A DNA stretch of 26,308 bases from Oscillospiraceae bacterium (GTDB lineage: Bacteria > Bacillota > Clostridia > Oscillospirales > Oscillospiraceae). Positions 5,288 to 14,758 of this stretch are shown here, piece by piece. Location of the stretch: contig JAHHSF010000003.1 in NCBI GenBank assembly GCA_020025375.1, positions 1 to 26,308 on the forward strand, given 5' to 3'. A program made the position numbers and the translations under genes. The notes beneath the pieces were generated by a model. It saw only the letters and a program-made list of their open reading frames with translations. It did no database searches and was not told the origin of the DNA. Each line of letters starts with the position of its first letter. Positions within the stretch are counted from its first letter, which is position 1.

Positions 5288-5309
5288 CGAAACAAAAAGG
5301 AGGTATACT

Positions 5310-6113
5310 TTGGACTATACTGTTTTGCTTGCTTTTTTCCTGACGCTGCTGGCCGGCCTCAGCACCGGGATCGGCAGCTGCATCGCCTTTCTTTGCCGGC
5401 ACACCAACCGAAAATTTTTGTCGGTTTCCCTGGGCTTTTCCGCCGGTGTCATGATCTATGTCTCTATGATCGAGATATTTTTCAAAGCACAGGATGCGTT
5501 GATTGCCGAAATGGGCACTCGACCAGGCAGCTGGGCGACGGTTGCGGCGTTTTTCGGTGGTATGCTGGTGATTGCTGTCATTGATAAGCTGATCCCATCC
5601 GCGGAGAATCCCCACGAAGTAAAGCTCATGGAGGACGCGGAGAAGGGCGCTCCGCAGCCGGGGCGATTGATGCGCATGGGTGTCTTTACGGCGCTGGCCA
5701 TTGCCATACATAACTTTCCGGAGGGGCTCGCCACCTTTGTATCGGCTTTGCAGGAACCTGGGGTGGCCATGCCCATTGTAGTGGCCATCGCGATCCACAA
5801 TATCCCGGAGGGTATTGCGGTGTCTGTGCCCATCTATCAGGCCACGGGTTCACGGCGAAAAGCTTTTTGCTATTCCTTCCTCTCTGGATTGGCAGAGCCG
5901 TTGGGCGCACTGCTTGGCTGGTTGATTTTGCGCCCTGTGATGAGCGAAACCGTGTTTGGAGTGCTGTTTGCCGGAGTAGCCGGCATTATGGTGTTTATCT
6001 CCTTTGACGAACTGCTCCCGGCTGCCCGGGAATACGGGGAGCACCATCTGTCCATCTACGGCCTTATTTCCGGTATGGTGGTTATGGCAATCAGCCTCTT
6101 GCTCTTTTTGTAA
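5310..6113 (+). CDS. zupT: ZIP-family divalent metal importer (ZupT-like)
   Basis: A membrane transporter of 267 residues with about eight predicted helices. The two signature helices carry AIHNFPEGLATF (His134, Asn135, Glu138) and AIHNIPEGIAVS (His163, Asn164, Glu167), which form the binuclear metal site in ZIPs. SGLAEPLGA (Glu196) and SFDELLP (Glu234) also match ZupT. The start is TTG at 5310, with AAAGGAGG at an ideal 6-base spacing and no in-frame ATG nearby. ZupT of E. coli moves Zn2+ and also Fe2+, Mn2+ and Co2+. Control by the same operator as feoAB argues that iron, or a metal tracked together with iron, is a relevant substrate here; that is inference. A terminator hairpin follows. 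Confidence 0.93.
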   Translation: MDYTVLLAFFLTLLAGLSTGIGSCIAFLCRHTNRKFLSVSLGFSAGVMIYVSMIEIFFKAQDALIAEMGTRPGSWATVAAFFGGMLVIAVIDKLIPSAENPHEVKLMEDAEKGAPQPGRLMRMGVFTALAIAIHNFPEGLATFVSALQEPGVAMPIVVAIAIHNIPEGIAVSVPIYQATGSRRKAFCYSFLSGLAEPLGALLGWLILRPVMSETVFGVLFAGVAGIMVFISFDELLPAAREYGEHHLSIYGLISGMVVMAISLLLFL

Positions 6114-6139
6114 GCCCAAAATTTTAGGTATTTCTCAAG

Positions 6140-6170
6140 AAGGAGAGGCCGGCATACCGGTCCTCTCCTT
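6140..6170 (+). terminator. Terminator after the ZIP transporter
   Basis: AAGGAGAGG (6140-6148) pairs with CCTCTCCTT (6162-6170). An inner CCGG/CCGG pairing, one bulged base and a CATA loop complete the hairpin, which is followed by TTGACTTG. It is 26 bases after the stop codon. Confidence 0.8.
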
Positions 6171-6273
6171 TTGACTTGTGTCAAGAAAAATGTTACCAGA
6201 AAAATTGATCGCAAGCCGGAAATGCGGTATCTGGCGTATATCTCTTGTTGGGTATCCCTTTGGGCATAGTAAA

Positions 6274-6321
6274 GCACCCCTTATGTTAGAAGTATCTCTT
6301 ACTGTCTAACATAAGGGGTGC
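6274..6321. repeat. 17-bp perfect inverted repeat, possible insertion-sequence end remnant
   Basis: Arms GCACCCCTTATGTTAGA (6274-6290) and TCTAACATAAGGGGTGC (6305-6321) surround a 14-base centre. On the minus strand the right arm with its flank starts TGAACTGCACCCC and continues TTATGTTAGAC. This resembles the terminal repeats of IS150-group IS3 elements, which start TG-ACTGCACCC. No transposase is nearby. It lies between the convergent ZIP and lectin genes, so a bidirectional terminator is an alternative, but T-runs are weak on both sides. Confidence 0.6.
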
Positions 6322-6351
6322 AGTTCAAAATCCCTTGCCTGTTTTTTGTAC

Positions 6352-6936
6352 TTATTTTTTGGCCAGCTTCCCGGCGGGCTTTTTCTCCGCCAGTGGGGCG
6401 GGCTTCTTTTCCACCAGCGGAGCCGCTTTCTTTTCCACCAAGGCGGTGGGGGTCTTGGCCTGCCCAGCCTTTTTCACGGTCTTTTTAACGGGGGCTTTCT
6501 TGGCGGCGGGGGAAATGACCCACTGCTGGTTCTCGCCGTCCACATCGGTCCAGAGCTGGAGCCGGGCGCCGTTCACGGCGGCCATGCCAACCACGTCTAG
6601 GCACTTGCCCGCGTTCTTCAGCTTATAGACACCCTCGCCCAAGCTCTCGGCGGTCCAGAGCTGGTTGGCGCCCCCCAGGTACTCCCACTGGTGGACCCAG
6701 GAGCCGTCCTCGGTGCCGCCGTCGATGACATCCAGACACTTACCGGAGGGCTTGGAGAGAATCTGCCACAGACCATCCCCAACCTCCTTGAACTTCCAGA
6801 GCTGGCCCTCGGCCCCGGTGGGGGCCCAGAGCTGGACCACGGCGCCGTTTTCCGTGCCGCCATTGGCCACTTCCAAGAGCAGGCCACCCTTGGTGGCGAT
6901 GGTATATGTGGTCCGTGCGCTAAATTCTTTTTTCAT
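6352..6936 (-). CDS. Ricin-type beta-trefoil lectin domain protein with Lys/Ala/Pro-rich tail
   Basis: A 194-residue product whose first ~142 residues form three trefoil repeats. Each has the QxW signature (GQLWKF at 44-49, NQLWTA at 91-96, NQQWVI at 136-141), and two repeats contain GKCLDV, a ricin-B sugar-binding-type motif. Residues 145-194 are a low-complexity basic tail of KKAP/VEKK/AKK units resembling histone-H1-like tails. There is no signal peptide or anchor, so the protein is probably cytoplasmic, unlike most bacterial ricin domains, which sit on secreted enzymes. GAGAGGTG lies upstream of the ATG at 6936. It is 197 bases downstream of the XRE regulator on the same strand. Ligand unknown. 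Confidence 0.85.
   Translation of the reverse strand: MKKEFSARTTYTIATKGGLLLEVANGGTENGAVVQLWAPTGAEGQLWKFKEVGDGLWQILSKPSGKCLDVIDGGTEDGSWVHQWEYLGGANQLWTAESLGEGVYKLKNAGKCLDVVGMAAVNGARLQLWTDVDGENQQWVISPAAKKAPVKKTVKKAGQAKTPTALVEKKAAPLVEKKPAPLAEKKPAGKLAKK
6370..6441 (-). repeat. Three 24-bp tandem repeats in the lectin tail
   Basis: The repeats encode LVEKKAAP, LVEKKPAP and LAEKKPAG (residues 166-189). The units are imperfect at DNA level, so the array has diverged, but the period is exact. Such tracts can change copy number by slippage. Confidence 0.7.
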
Positions 6937-6958
6937 GTTTCAAACACCTCTCTATGGA

Positions 6959-6987
6959 AATATATACCAAGTTTTTGGTTTCGTCAA
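6959..6987 (-). promoter_or_regulatory. Candidate promoter of the lectin gene
   Basis: Minus strand: TTGACG (6987-6982), 17-base spacer, TATATT (6964-6959). The spacer holds a small inverted repeat, ACCAA-N4-TTGGT (6966-6979). The leader would be only ~16 bases. Confidence 0.45.
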
Positions 6988-7133
6988 GGGGAAACCCCAA
7001 AATTTTCCTTTTTGCGAAAGAAAGGGGCGCCTTCCGAGCCGGGAGGACCTCAATCTTATATCCTCCTTTTTGCTTATCCAAAAATATTTCATATAGAGTA
7101 TTGCAGGGTGTCAAAAAAGTCAGGGGCGTTTTC

Positions 7134-7880
7134 TTAAAACGCCAAGCCCGCTCCCCGGTTGGCCACGAGGAGCATATTCATTTTCTGCCACTGCTGAAGC
7201 TCCTGCTTACTGAACAGGAGCCGTTCCTTGAAGGCCTCGCTATGCTCCTGCGGCGTGAGGGTGACCAGACACTTGAAGGCGCAGGGCATAAGGTCTGCGC
7301 TGGAGATGCCGCAAAGGAGGCCGTCGGTGGAGTCCCGGATTTCCAGGGGGTTATAGATGTAGAGCAGGTCCTCCTCCAGGGCATTGCACTGGTTCACAAA
7401 GGAGAAGCGGATAAGCATATCGCTGTATACCACCTGGCCGGTATAATAGACCTCGCTCCGCCATCCCTCCGCCGTTACCGCGCTGATGGAGAGGGAGGCC
7501 TCGTAGGTTCCCGGCTTGGTCTTGGATTCATACACGTCGATGATGCCGTCCTTGAGACGCTGGTAACGGCCGTCGTAAAAATAGAAGTAGAGTCGCCGGG
7601 CGTGGAAAAAGGGACTGCGCCGCCCCAGGTCAGAAGGGATGGGGGAGGGTGCGGGTGCGGGCTCCGGGGGCCAAACGTCTAAAAGCTGGTTGGGGCTGAC
7701 CTGGAGGACGGAGGCGATGTCAAAAAGGGTCTCCACATCCAGGGTGATCTCCCCGGTTTCATATTTGCTCACGCTGGCCCGGCTCTTGTGAATCGGGTCG
7801 GCCAACTGCTGAAGGGTGAGGCCGCGTTCCTTGCGGTACATGCGGATGCGCCCGCCCACGTGGGTACTGATGGAATTCAT
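7134..7880 (-). CDS. XRE-family transcriptional regulator with unknown C-terminal domain
   Basis: A 248-residue product. Residues 9-68 are a Cro/CI-type helix-turn-helix (RIRMYRKERGLTLQQLADPI, then SRASVSKYETGE), followed by the Pro-rich linker PPEPAPAPSPIPS (71-83). The C-terminal domain of about 160 residues, starting FFHARRLYFYFYDG, is rich in aromatics and beta-prone segments and may be a sensor; I do not recognise it. AGGAGG lies 5 bases before the ATG at 7880. It is divergent from the symporter gene across a 220-base gap containing a palindrome, so it may control that gene, itself, or the lectin downstream. Confidence 0.82.
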   Translation of the reverse strand: MNSISTHVGGRIRMYRKERGLTLQQLADPIHKSRASVSKYETGEITLDVETLFDIASVLQVSPNQLLDVWPPEPAPAPSPIPSDLGRRSPFFHARRLYFYFYDGRYQRLKDGIIDVYESKTKPGTYEASLSISAVTAEGWRSEVYYTGQVVYSDMLIRFSFVNQCNALEEDLLYIYNPLEIRDSTDGLLCGISSADLMPCAFKCLVTLTPQEHSEAFKERLLFSKQELQQWQKMNMLLVANRGAGLAF

Positions 7881-7996
7881 GGAGACCTCCTGAGTTTCGT
7901 ATAAATATGCTTTTGCGGGGAAGAGGGTTTATGGTTCCTTTATCATACCGCATCCACTCTGAAAATTCTACCCTTAATAAACTTTTTGCACTAAAA

Positions 7997-8015
7997 AATT
8001 TCTTGTAAAGAAATT
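7997..8015. promoter_or_regulatory. Palindrome in the regulator/symporter intergenic region
   Basis: A perfect 8-3-8 inverted repeat, AATTTCTT-GTA-AAGAAATT, ending 8 bases before the -35 box of the symporter promoter. A further TTCTTG follows at 8014-8019. It is a candidate operator for the divergent XRE regulator. The rest of 7881-8100 is AT-rich with no gene. Confidence 0.45.
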
Positions 8016-8023
8016 CTTGCTTT

Positions 8024-8052
8024 TTGCGTTTTGCGGACAAGGGGACTATACT
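8024..8052 (+). promoter_or_regulatory. Candidate symporter promoter
   Basis: TTGCGT (8024-8029), 17-base spacer, TATACT (8047-8052). The -35 box is weak, which fits activation or other regulation. Confidence 0.45.
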
Positions 8053-8100
8053 GTACAAAGTTCGAGCCGCGGACACGGCGAAAAGTGAGGAATGGGAATC

Positions 8101-9519
8101 ATGGAGAAAAAGAAAAAAAGCAGCTTTAGCAATTCGTTGGGGTTCGTTCTGGCGGCGGCGGGAAGCGCCGTGGGCGTGGGCAATATCTGGCGCTTTCCCT
8201 ACCTGGTGGCCCAGGACGGCGGCGGACTGTTTCTCATCGTCTACCTGATCCTGGTCATGACCTTCGGCTTTACCCTGCTCACCACCGACGTGGCCATCGG
8301 CCGCCGGACCCATGAACATGCCCTCCGGGCCTTTGGGGCCATGGATAAGCACTGGGGCTTTCTGGGCTGGATCACCTTCCTGGTGCCCGCCATGATCATG
8401 ACCTACTACACCGTCATCGGCGGCTGGGTCACCAAGTATTTCGTCACCTACCTCACCGGGAGTGGCTCCCAGGCGGCCCAGGACGGCTATTTCAACTCCT
8501 TTATCACCGCCCCTGTGGCCCCCGTGGTCTTCATGCTGATCTTCCTGGCGGCCACCGCCTTTATTGTTTATCGTGGCGTGGAGAAAGGGATCGAGAAGTT
8601 TTCCCGCATTGTCATGCCGGGTCTTTTCCTGCTTATCATCGGCATCGCCGTATTCTCCCTGACTCTGCGTGTCTCAGATGGGGAGAACGTCCGCACCGGC
8701 CTCCAGGGCCTGGCGGTCTATCTCATCCCAAACATGGAGGGCGTTACCCCCAGCCGGTTCCTGGGGATCCTGCTGGATGCCATGAGCCAGATTTTCTTTT
8801 CCCTCAGCGTGTCCATGGGCATTATGATTACCTACGGCTCCTATGTGAAGAAGGATGTGGACTTGGGCAAGAGCCTGGGCCGCATAGAGTTCTTCGATAC
8901 CTTCGTGGCTTTCCTGGCCGGTATGATGATCATTCCCGCCGTGTACGTCTTTTCCGGCACCGAGGGTATGTCCGCCGGTCCCGGCCTCATGTTTGTTTCC
9001 CTGCCCAAGGTCTTTGACGCTATGGGTCCCGTGGGGACCATTGTTGGTCTGGCTTTCTTCCTCATGGTCATCTTCGCCACCCTCACCTCCTGCGTCTCCA
9101 TCATGGAGACCCTGGTGGCCAACTGCATGGAGGTATTCCGCTGGGACCGGAAGAAGATGTGCCTGGTCATCACTGTGCTGGCCGCCGTGGGTGCCGTGGT
9201 CATCTGCATGGGCTACAACGTGTTTTACTTCGAGGTCACCCTTCCCACCGGAAAGGCAGGGCAACAGCTCCTGGACGTGGTGGACTACATCAGCAACAGC
9301 TTCCTCATGCCCGCCATCAGCCTGCTCACCTGTATCTTCGTGGGCTGGGTGATGAAGCCCAAGTGGATTATTGAAGAGATGGAGGCCAGCGGCCACACCT
9401 TTACTCGGAAAGGGCTGTACACCGTGATGATTCGCTACGTCACCCCGGTGATGATGCTCATCCTTTTTCTCCAGTCCGCCGGCGTGTTCAATCTGGTCAA
9501 AAGCTGGTTTGGGAAATGA
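8101..9519 (+). CDS. Neurotransmitter:sodium symporter (NSS/SNF) family transporter
   Basis: A membrane protein of 472 residues, the usual length for bacterial NSS (LeuT/MhsT-like) Na+-coupled amino acid transporters. The unwound TM1 signature GSAVGVGNIWRFPYL (21-35) is exact. TM2 follows with the GGGLFLIVYLILV region, and 11-12 hydrophobic segments extend to the C terminus. I chose the ATG at 8101 because GTGAGGA lies about 9 bases upstream; the ATG at 8092 touches the same Shine-Dalgarno sequence. Substrate is probably an amino acid or related amine, and this cannot be narrowed by eye. A hairpin terminator follows. The XRE regulator is divergent. Confidence 0.93.
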   Translation: MEKKKKSSFSNSLGFVLAAAGSAVGVGNIWRFPYLVAQDGGGLFLIVYLILVMTFGFTLLTTDVAIGRRTHEHALRAFGAMDKHWGFLGWITFLVPAMIMTYYTVIGGWVTKYFVTYLTGSGSQAAQDGYFNSFITAPVAPVVFMLIFLAATAFIVYRGVEKGIEKFSRIVMPGLFLLIIGIAVFSLTLRVSDGENVRTGLQGLAVYLIPNMEGVTPSRFLGILLDAMSQIFFSLSVSMGIMITYGSYVKKDVDLGKSLGRIEFFDTFVAFLAGMMIIPAVYVFSGTEGMSAGPGLMFVSLPKVFDAMGPVGTIVGLAFFLMVIFATLTSCVSIMETLVANCMEVFRWDRKKMCLVITVLAAVGAVVICMGYNVFYFEVTLPTGKAGQQLLDVVDYISNSFLMPAISLLTCIFVGWVMKPKWIIEEMEASGHTFTRKGLYTVMIRYVTPVMMLILFLQSAGVFNLVKSWFGK

Positions 9520-9569
9520 AGAGGGTGTTGCCTTAGGTGTCCCACTCAGGATGCAATCAACCGCACATA

Positions 9570-9609
9570 AAAACATCCTGCCCGATGAAAATACCGGGCA
9601 GGATGTTTT
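9570..9609 (+). terminator. Terminator after the symporter
   Basis: A perfect 15-bp stem, AAAACATCCTGCCCG / CGGGCAGGATGTTTT, with a 10-base loop, followed by GTTTTC. The A/T flanks could make it work on both strands. Confidence 0.85.
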
Positions 9610-9668
9610 GTTTTCGGCCGCACCCATTTAACCATCCAGTTTTTAACTATTTTAAGGGGCCAGACAGC

Positions 9669-9702
9669 AAGAAGCGCCCTCCGGAAACGGAGGGCGCTTC
9701 TT
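9669..9702 (-). terminator. Terminator after clpB
   Basis: A perfect 15-bp stem, AAGAAGCGCCCTCCG / CGGAGGGCGCTTCTT, with a 4-base loop. It lies 4 bases beyond the clpB stop on the minus strand. Confidence 0.8.
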
Positions 9703-9706
9703 TCCT

Positions 9707-12298
<2,592 letters not shown>

Positions 12299-12385
12299 AA
12301 CGTTCACTCCTATCATTGAGAACTTCGTTTTCCGAGGCTTAGTATAGGCTTCCCACCCCCAAAATGCATGAACGAATTGTAAATA

Positions 12386-12412
12386 TTAGCACTCTCTTTG
12401 TTTGAGTGCTAA
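12386..12412 (-). promoter_or_regulatory. CIRCE (HrcA operator) with embedded clpB promoter
   Basis: A perfect TTAGCACTC-N9-GAGTGCTAA, the HrcA operator. On the minus strand its arms overlap a possible promoter: -35 TTAGCA (12412-12407), 18-base spacer, -10 TAATAT (12388-12383). A second candidate -10, TATACT, lies at 12346-12341. It belongs to clpB; the divergent amidohydrolase has its own promoter 106 bases away. Confidence 0.92.
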
Positions 12413-12517
12413 TCTGTGTGGGGCACACACCTCCCGGCATACAAAAAGAAAAAGGAAACTTACTTCCACAAAAAGGAATTCCCGGGAAAGAAAAACAGGA
12501 AATTTGTGCACTTCTGA

Positions 12518-12546
12518 TTGACAATTTGTAATGTTGGCTTTATAAT
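12518..12546 (+). promoter_or_regulatory. Consensus promoter of the amidohydrolase
   Basis: TTGACA (12518-12523), 17-base spacer, TATAAT (12541-12546). Both boxes are exact consensus. The clpB-amidohydrolase gap (12299-12626) contains only this, the CIRCE and the mini-ORF at 12578. Confidence 0.85.
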
Positions 12547-12577
12547 TTGGCTATATTAACTTAAAAAGGAGGGTCGT

Positions 12578-12595
12578 ATGGGTATCCGTTCATAA
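12578..12595 (+). other. Five-codon leader ORF (MGIRS) upstream of the amidohydrolase
   Basis: ATG GGT ATC CGT TCA TAA is preceded by AAGGAGG at a 5-base spacing. It lies about 25 bases into the predicted transcript, 31 bases before the GTG start of the amidohydrolase. The strong ribosome-binding site is unusual for a random sequence. Translation of so short a leader could affect the downstream start. Confidence 0.35.
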
Positions 12596-12626
12596 AACAG
12601 GAAACACGAACAAGGGAGGAATTACT

Positions 12627-14630
12627 GTGTCGCACAAACATTTCCAAAAGTTAACCGCCACGCTTCTGTCTCTTATCATGCTGCTGGCCATGGTCCCGGC
12701 GATGGCCGCCGAACCCGCAGCTGACAGTGTGTACCTCAATGGCAACATTTATACTGTGGACGAAGATTTCTCCAAGGCCGCCGCTCTGGCTATTCGTGGC
12801 GACCGTCTCGTATATGTAGGCACTGACGAAGGTGCCCGTGCTTACATCGGTCCTGATACCAATGTTGTGGACCTGGGCGGAAAGACCGTCCTCCCCGGTC
12901 TGGTGGAGGGGCATATGCACGTCACCGGCCTGGGCAGCAGTCTCATGAATCTGGACTGCTTCTGGATGCCCAAGCAGACCATCCTGGACCAGGTGAAGGC
13001 GGCCGCTGAAAAGGCCGAGCCCGGTCAGTGGATTCAGGGTCGCGGCTGGATGAACACGGTTTGGGAGGATACCAGCTATCCCACCAAGGAGGAGCTGGAT
13101 GCCGTCGCCCCCAACAATCCCGTGTTTTTGACCCGGGCCTGCGGCCACATGGGCTGGGCCAACAGCAAGGCCCTTGAGTTGGCCGGCATCACCAAGGACA
13201 CTCCCAATCCCCAGGGCGGCGAGCATCTGAGAAACGCCGATGGCGAGCTGCTGGGCTGCATGACCGACACCGCCATGAGTCCCATCCGCGGTCTGATCCC
13301 CGAGCTGACCATGGAGCAGCAGAAGGAAGCCCTTCTTAAGGCCCAGGACCAGCTCTTCTCCTACGGCCTCACCTCCGCCATGGACGCCGGTAACACCGTC
13401 GAGGTCTATGAGGACGTGTTCGGCCCCCTTTATGAGTCCGGCGAGCTGAAGCTGCGGGTTTACGGAATGATTTCCCACACCGCCGCCGACAACGAGACCG
13501 CCGAATACCTGAAGGCCAACCCAATCGACCCCGAGACCTACACCCCCCTGTATAACAATCATCTCAGCCTGCGTTGCGTGAAGATGTTTGCTGACGGCTC
13601 TCTGGGTGCCCGCTCGGCCGCCATGCTGGAGGATTACTCCGATCGGGCCGGCCACATCGGCGATTATCGCTATACCCAGGAGCAGGTGAACCCCATTGTC
13701 AAGGTGGCCTATGATGCCGGCTACCAGGTGGCTACCCACGCCATCGGCGACGGCGCCAACCATCAGATGATCAACGCCTACGAGGCCGCCATCAAGAGCA
13801 ATCCCCGGGAGGACCACCGCCTGCGCATCGAGCACTTCCAGATTGTCGCGCTGGAAGACATTGACCGGGCGCTGGAGCTGGGCATCCTGCCCTCCATGCA
13901 GACCACCCATGCCACCTCCGATATGCTGGTGGCCGAGGACCGGGTGGGATCCGAGCGCATCAAGGGTGCCTATGCCTGGCGCACCATCCTGGATAAGGGC
14001 GGCATCATTGCCAACGGCTCCGACGCCCCCGTGGAGCTGGTCAATCCCTACCACGGCCTGTACGCTGCTGTCACCCGTTGCAGCCGACTGGGCGCTCCCG
14101 ATGGCGGCTGGTACATCAATGAGGCCATGACCCGGGAGGAGGCCCTGCGCTCCTTCACCAACTGGTCTGCCTACGCCGAGTTCAACGAGGACATCAAGGG
14201 CTCCCTGGAGGTCGGCAAGCTGGCAGACTTCGTGGTCATCGACCGGGACTTTATGACCTGCCCCGCTCAGGACATCAAAGACATCCAGGCTCTGCTCACC
14301 GTCTCTGGCGGCGAGGTGGTCTACACCCGGAACAACGCCGTCCCCACCATTATGTGGAACGGGCTTCCCCTGACCTACAACAGTGAGCTGGTTATCGATC
14401 CCGGCACCGTTTACGTTCCCCTGAACGATACCATTAACGGCATCGGCGCTGCCAAGGAGGCCGCCGGTGAGAAGGTCCGCATCACCCTGGACGGCCGCTC
14501 TGCCGAGCTTCCCGTCCGTACCGAAAACGGCGTGGACTATGTGGGCGTGCGCGCCCTCTTTGAAGGCCTTGGCCGCAACGTGACCTGGTACGGCGACAGC
14601 CAGACCGTCTCCATCGGCTGGCTCGCCTGA
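12627..14630 (+). CDS. Secreted amidohydrolase (Amidohydro_3, YtcJ-like) with C-terminal stalk-type domain
   Basis: A metal-dependent hydrolase of 667 residues; the exact amide or ester substrate is unknown. The signal peptide is LTATLLSLIMLLAMVPAMA, with cleavage near residue 27. The catalytic domain begins NGNIYTVDEDF and contains the metal-binding LVEGHMHV (His96, His98), HAIGDGAN, RIEHFQ and NGSDAPVE. The last ~60 residues (VRITLDGRSAEL, then YVGVRALFEGLGRNVTWYGD) resemble part of a copper-amine-oxidase-N (stalk) repeat, suggesting cell-surface display. The start is GTG at 12627 with GGGAGGA 6 bases upstream. It is transcribed alone between its promoter and a terminator. Confidence 0.9.
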   Translation: MSHKHFQKLTATLLSLIMLLAMVPAMAAEPAADSVYLNGNIYTVDEDFSKAAALAIRGDRLVYVGTDEGARAYIGPDTNVVDLGGKTVLPGLVEGHMHVTGLGSSLMNLDCFWMPKQTILDQVKAAAEKAEPGQWIQGRGWMNTVWEDTSYPTKEELDAVAPNNPVFLTRACGHMGWANSKALELAGITKDTPNPQGGEHLRNADGELLGCMTDTAMSPIRGLIPELTMEQQKEALLKAQDQLFSYGLTSAMDAGNTVEVYEDVFGPLYESGELKLRVYGMISHTAADNETAEYLKANPIDPETYTPLYNNHLSLRCVKMFADGSLGARSAAMLEDYSDRAGHIGDYRYTQEQVNPIVKVAYDAGYQVATHAIGDGANHQMINAYEAAIKSNPREDHRLRIEHFQIVALEDIDRALELGILPSMQTTHATSDMLVAEDRVGSERIKGAYAWRTILDKGGIIANGSDAPVELVNPYHGLYAAVTRCSRLGAPDGGWYINEAMTREEALRSFTNWSAYAEFNEDIKGSLEVGKLADFVVIDRDFMTCPAQDIKDIQALLTVSGGEVVYTRNNAVPTIMWNGLPLTYNSELVIDPGTVYVPLNDTINGIGAAKEAAGEKVRITLDGRSAELPVRTENGVDYVGVRALFEGLGRNVTWYGDSQTVSIGWLA

Positions 14631-14653
14631 GCGCCGCCTTTCCCTGTTTCCTC

Positions 14654-14688
14654 AGCCGCCCGGTCTCAAACGAGGCCGGGCGGCTTTT
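14654..14688 (+). terminator. Terminator after the amidohydrolase
   Basis: AGCCGCCCGG (14654-14663) pairs with CCGGGCGGCT (14676-14685), with inner CTC/GAG pairing, then TTTT. The T-run touches the MATE promoter. Confidence 0.9.
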
Positions 14689-14693
14689 GACTG

Positions 14694-14722
14694 TTTACTT
14701 TCCCCTCTTCTTGCATTATAAT
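14694..14722 (+). promoter_or_regulatory. MATE exporter promoter
   Basis: TTTACT (14694-14699), 17-base spacer, TATAAT (14717-14722), only 6 bases after the previous terminator T-run. Confidence 0.7.
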
Positions 14723-14758
14723 GGGGGCCAATGTGTTTTTTCTAAAGAGGGGTATCAC

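Noticed and set aside
6281..6310. GTTAG ... CTAAC inside the inverted repeat as another DtxR-type operator
   Set aside because: The two half sites are about 20 bases apart, not 6, and belong to the 17-bp repeat arms; no promoter is nearby.
6920..7114. 64-codon minus-strand frame upstream of the lectin
   Set aside because: It needs a TTG start without a ribosome-binding site, runs through the probable lectin promoter and into the lectin gene, and has no recognisable pattern.
12651..14054. 467-codon minus-strand frame opposite the amidohydrolase
   Set aside because: Antisense shadow without a ribosome-binding site; the plus frame has a signal peptide and metal-site motifs.
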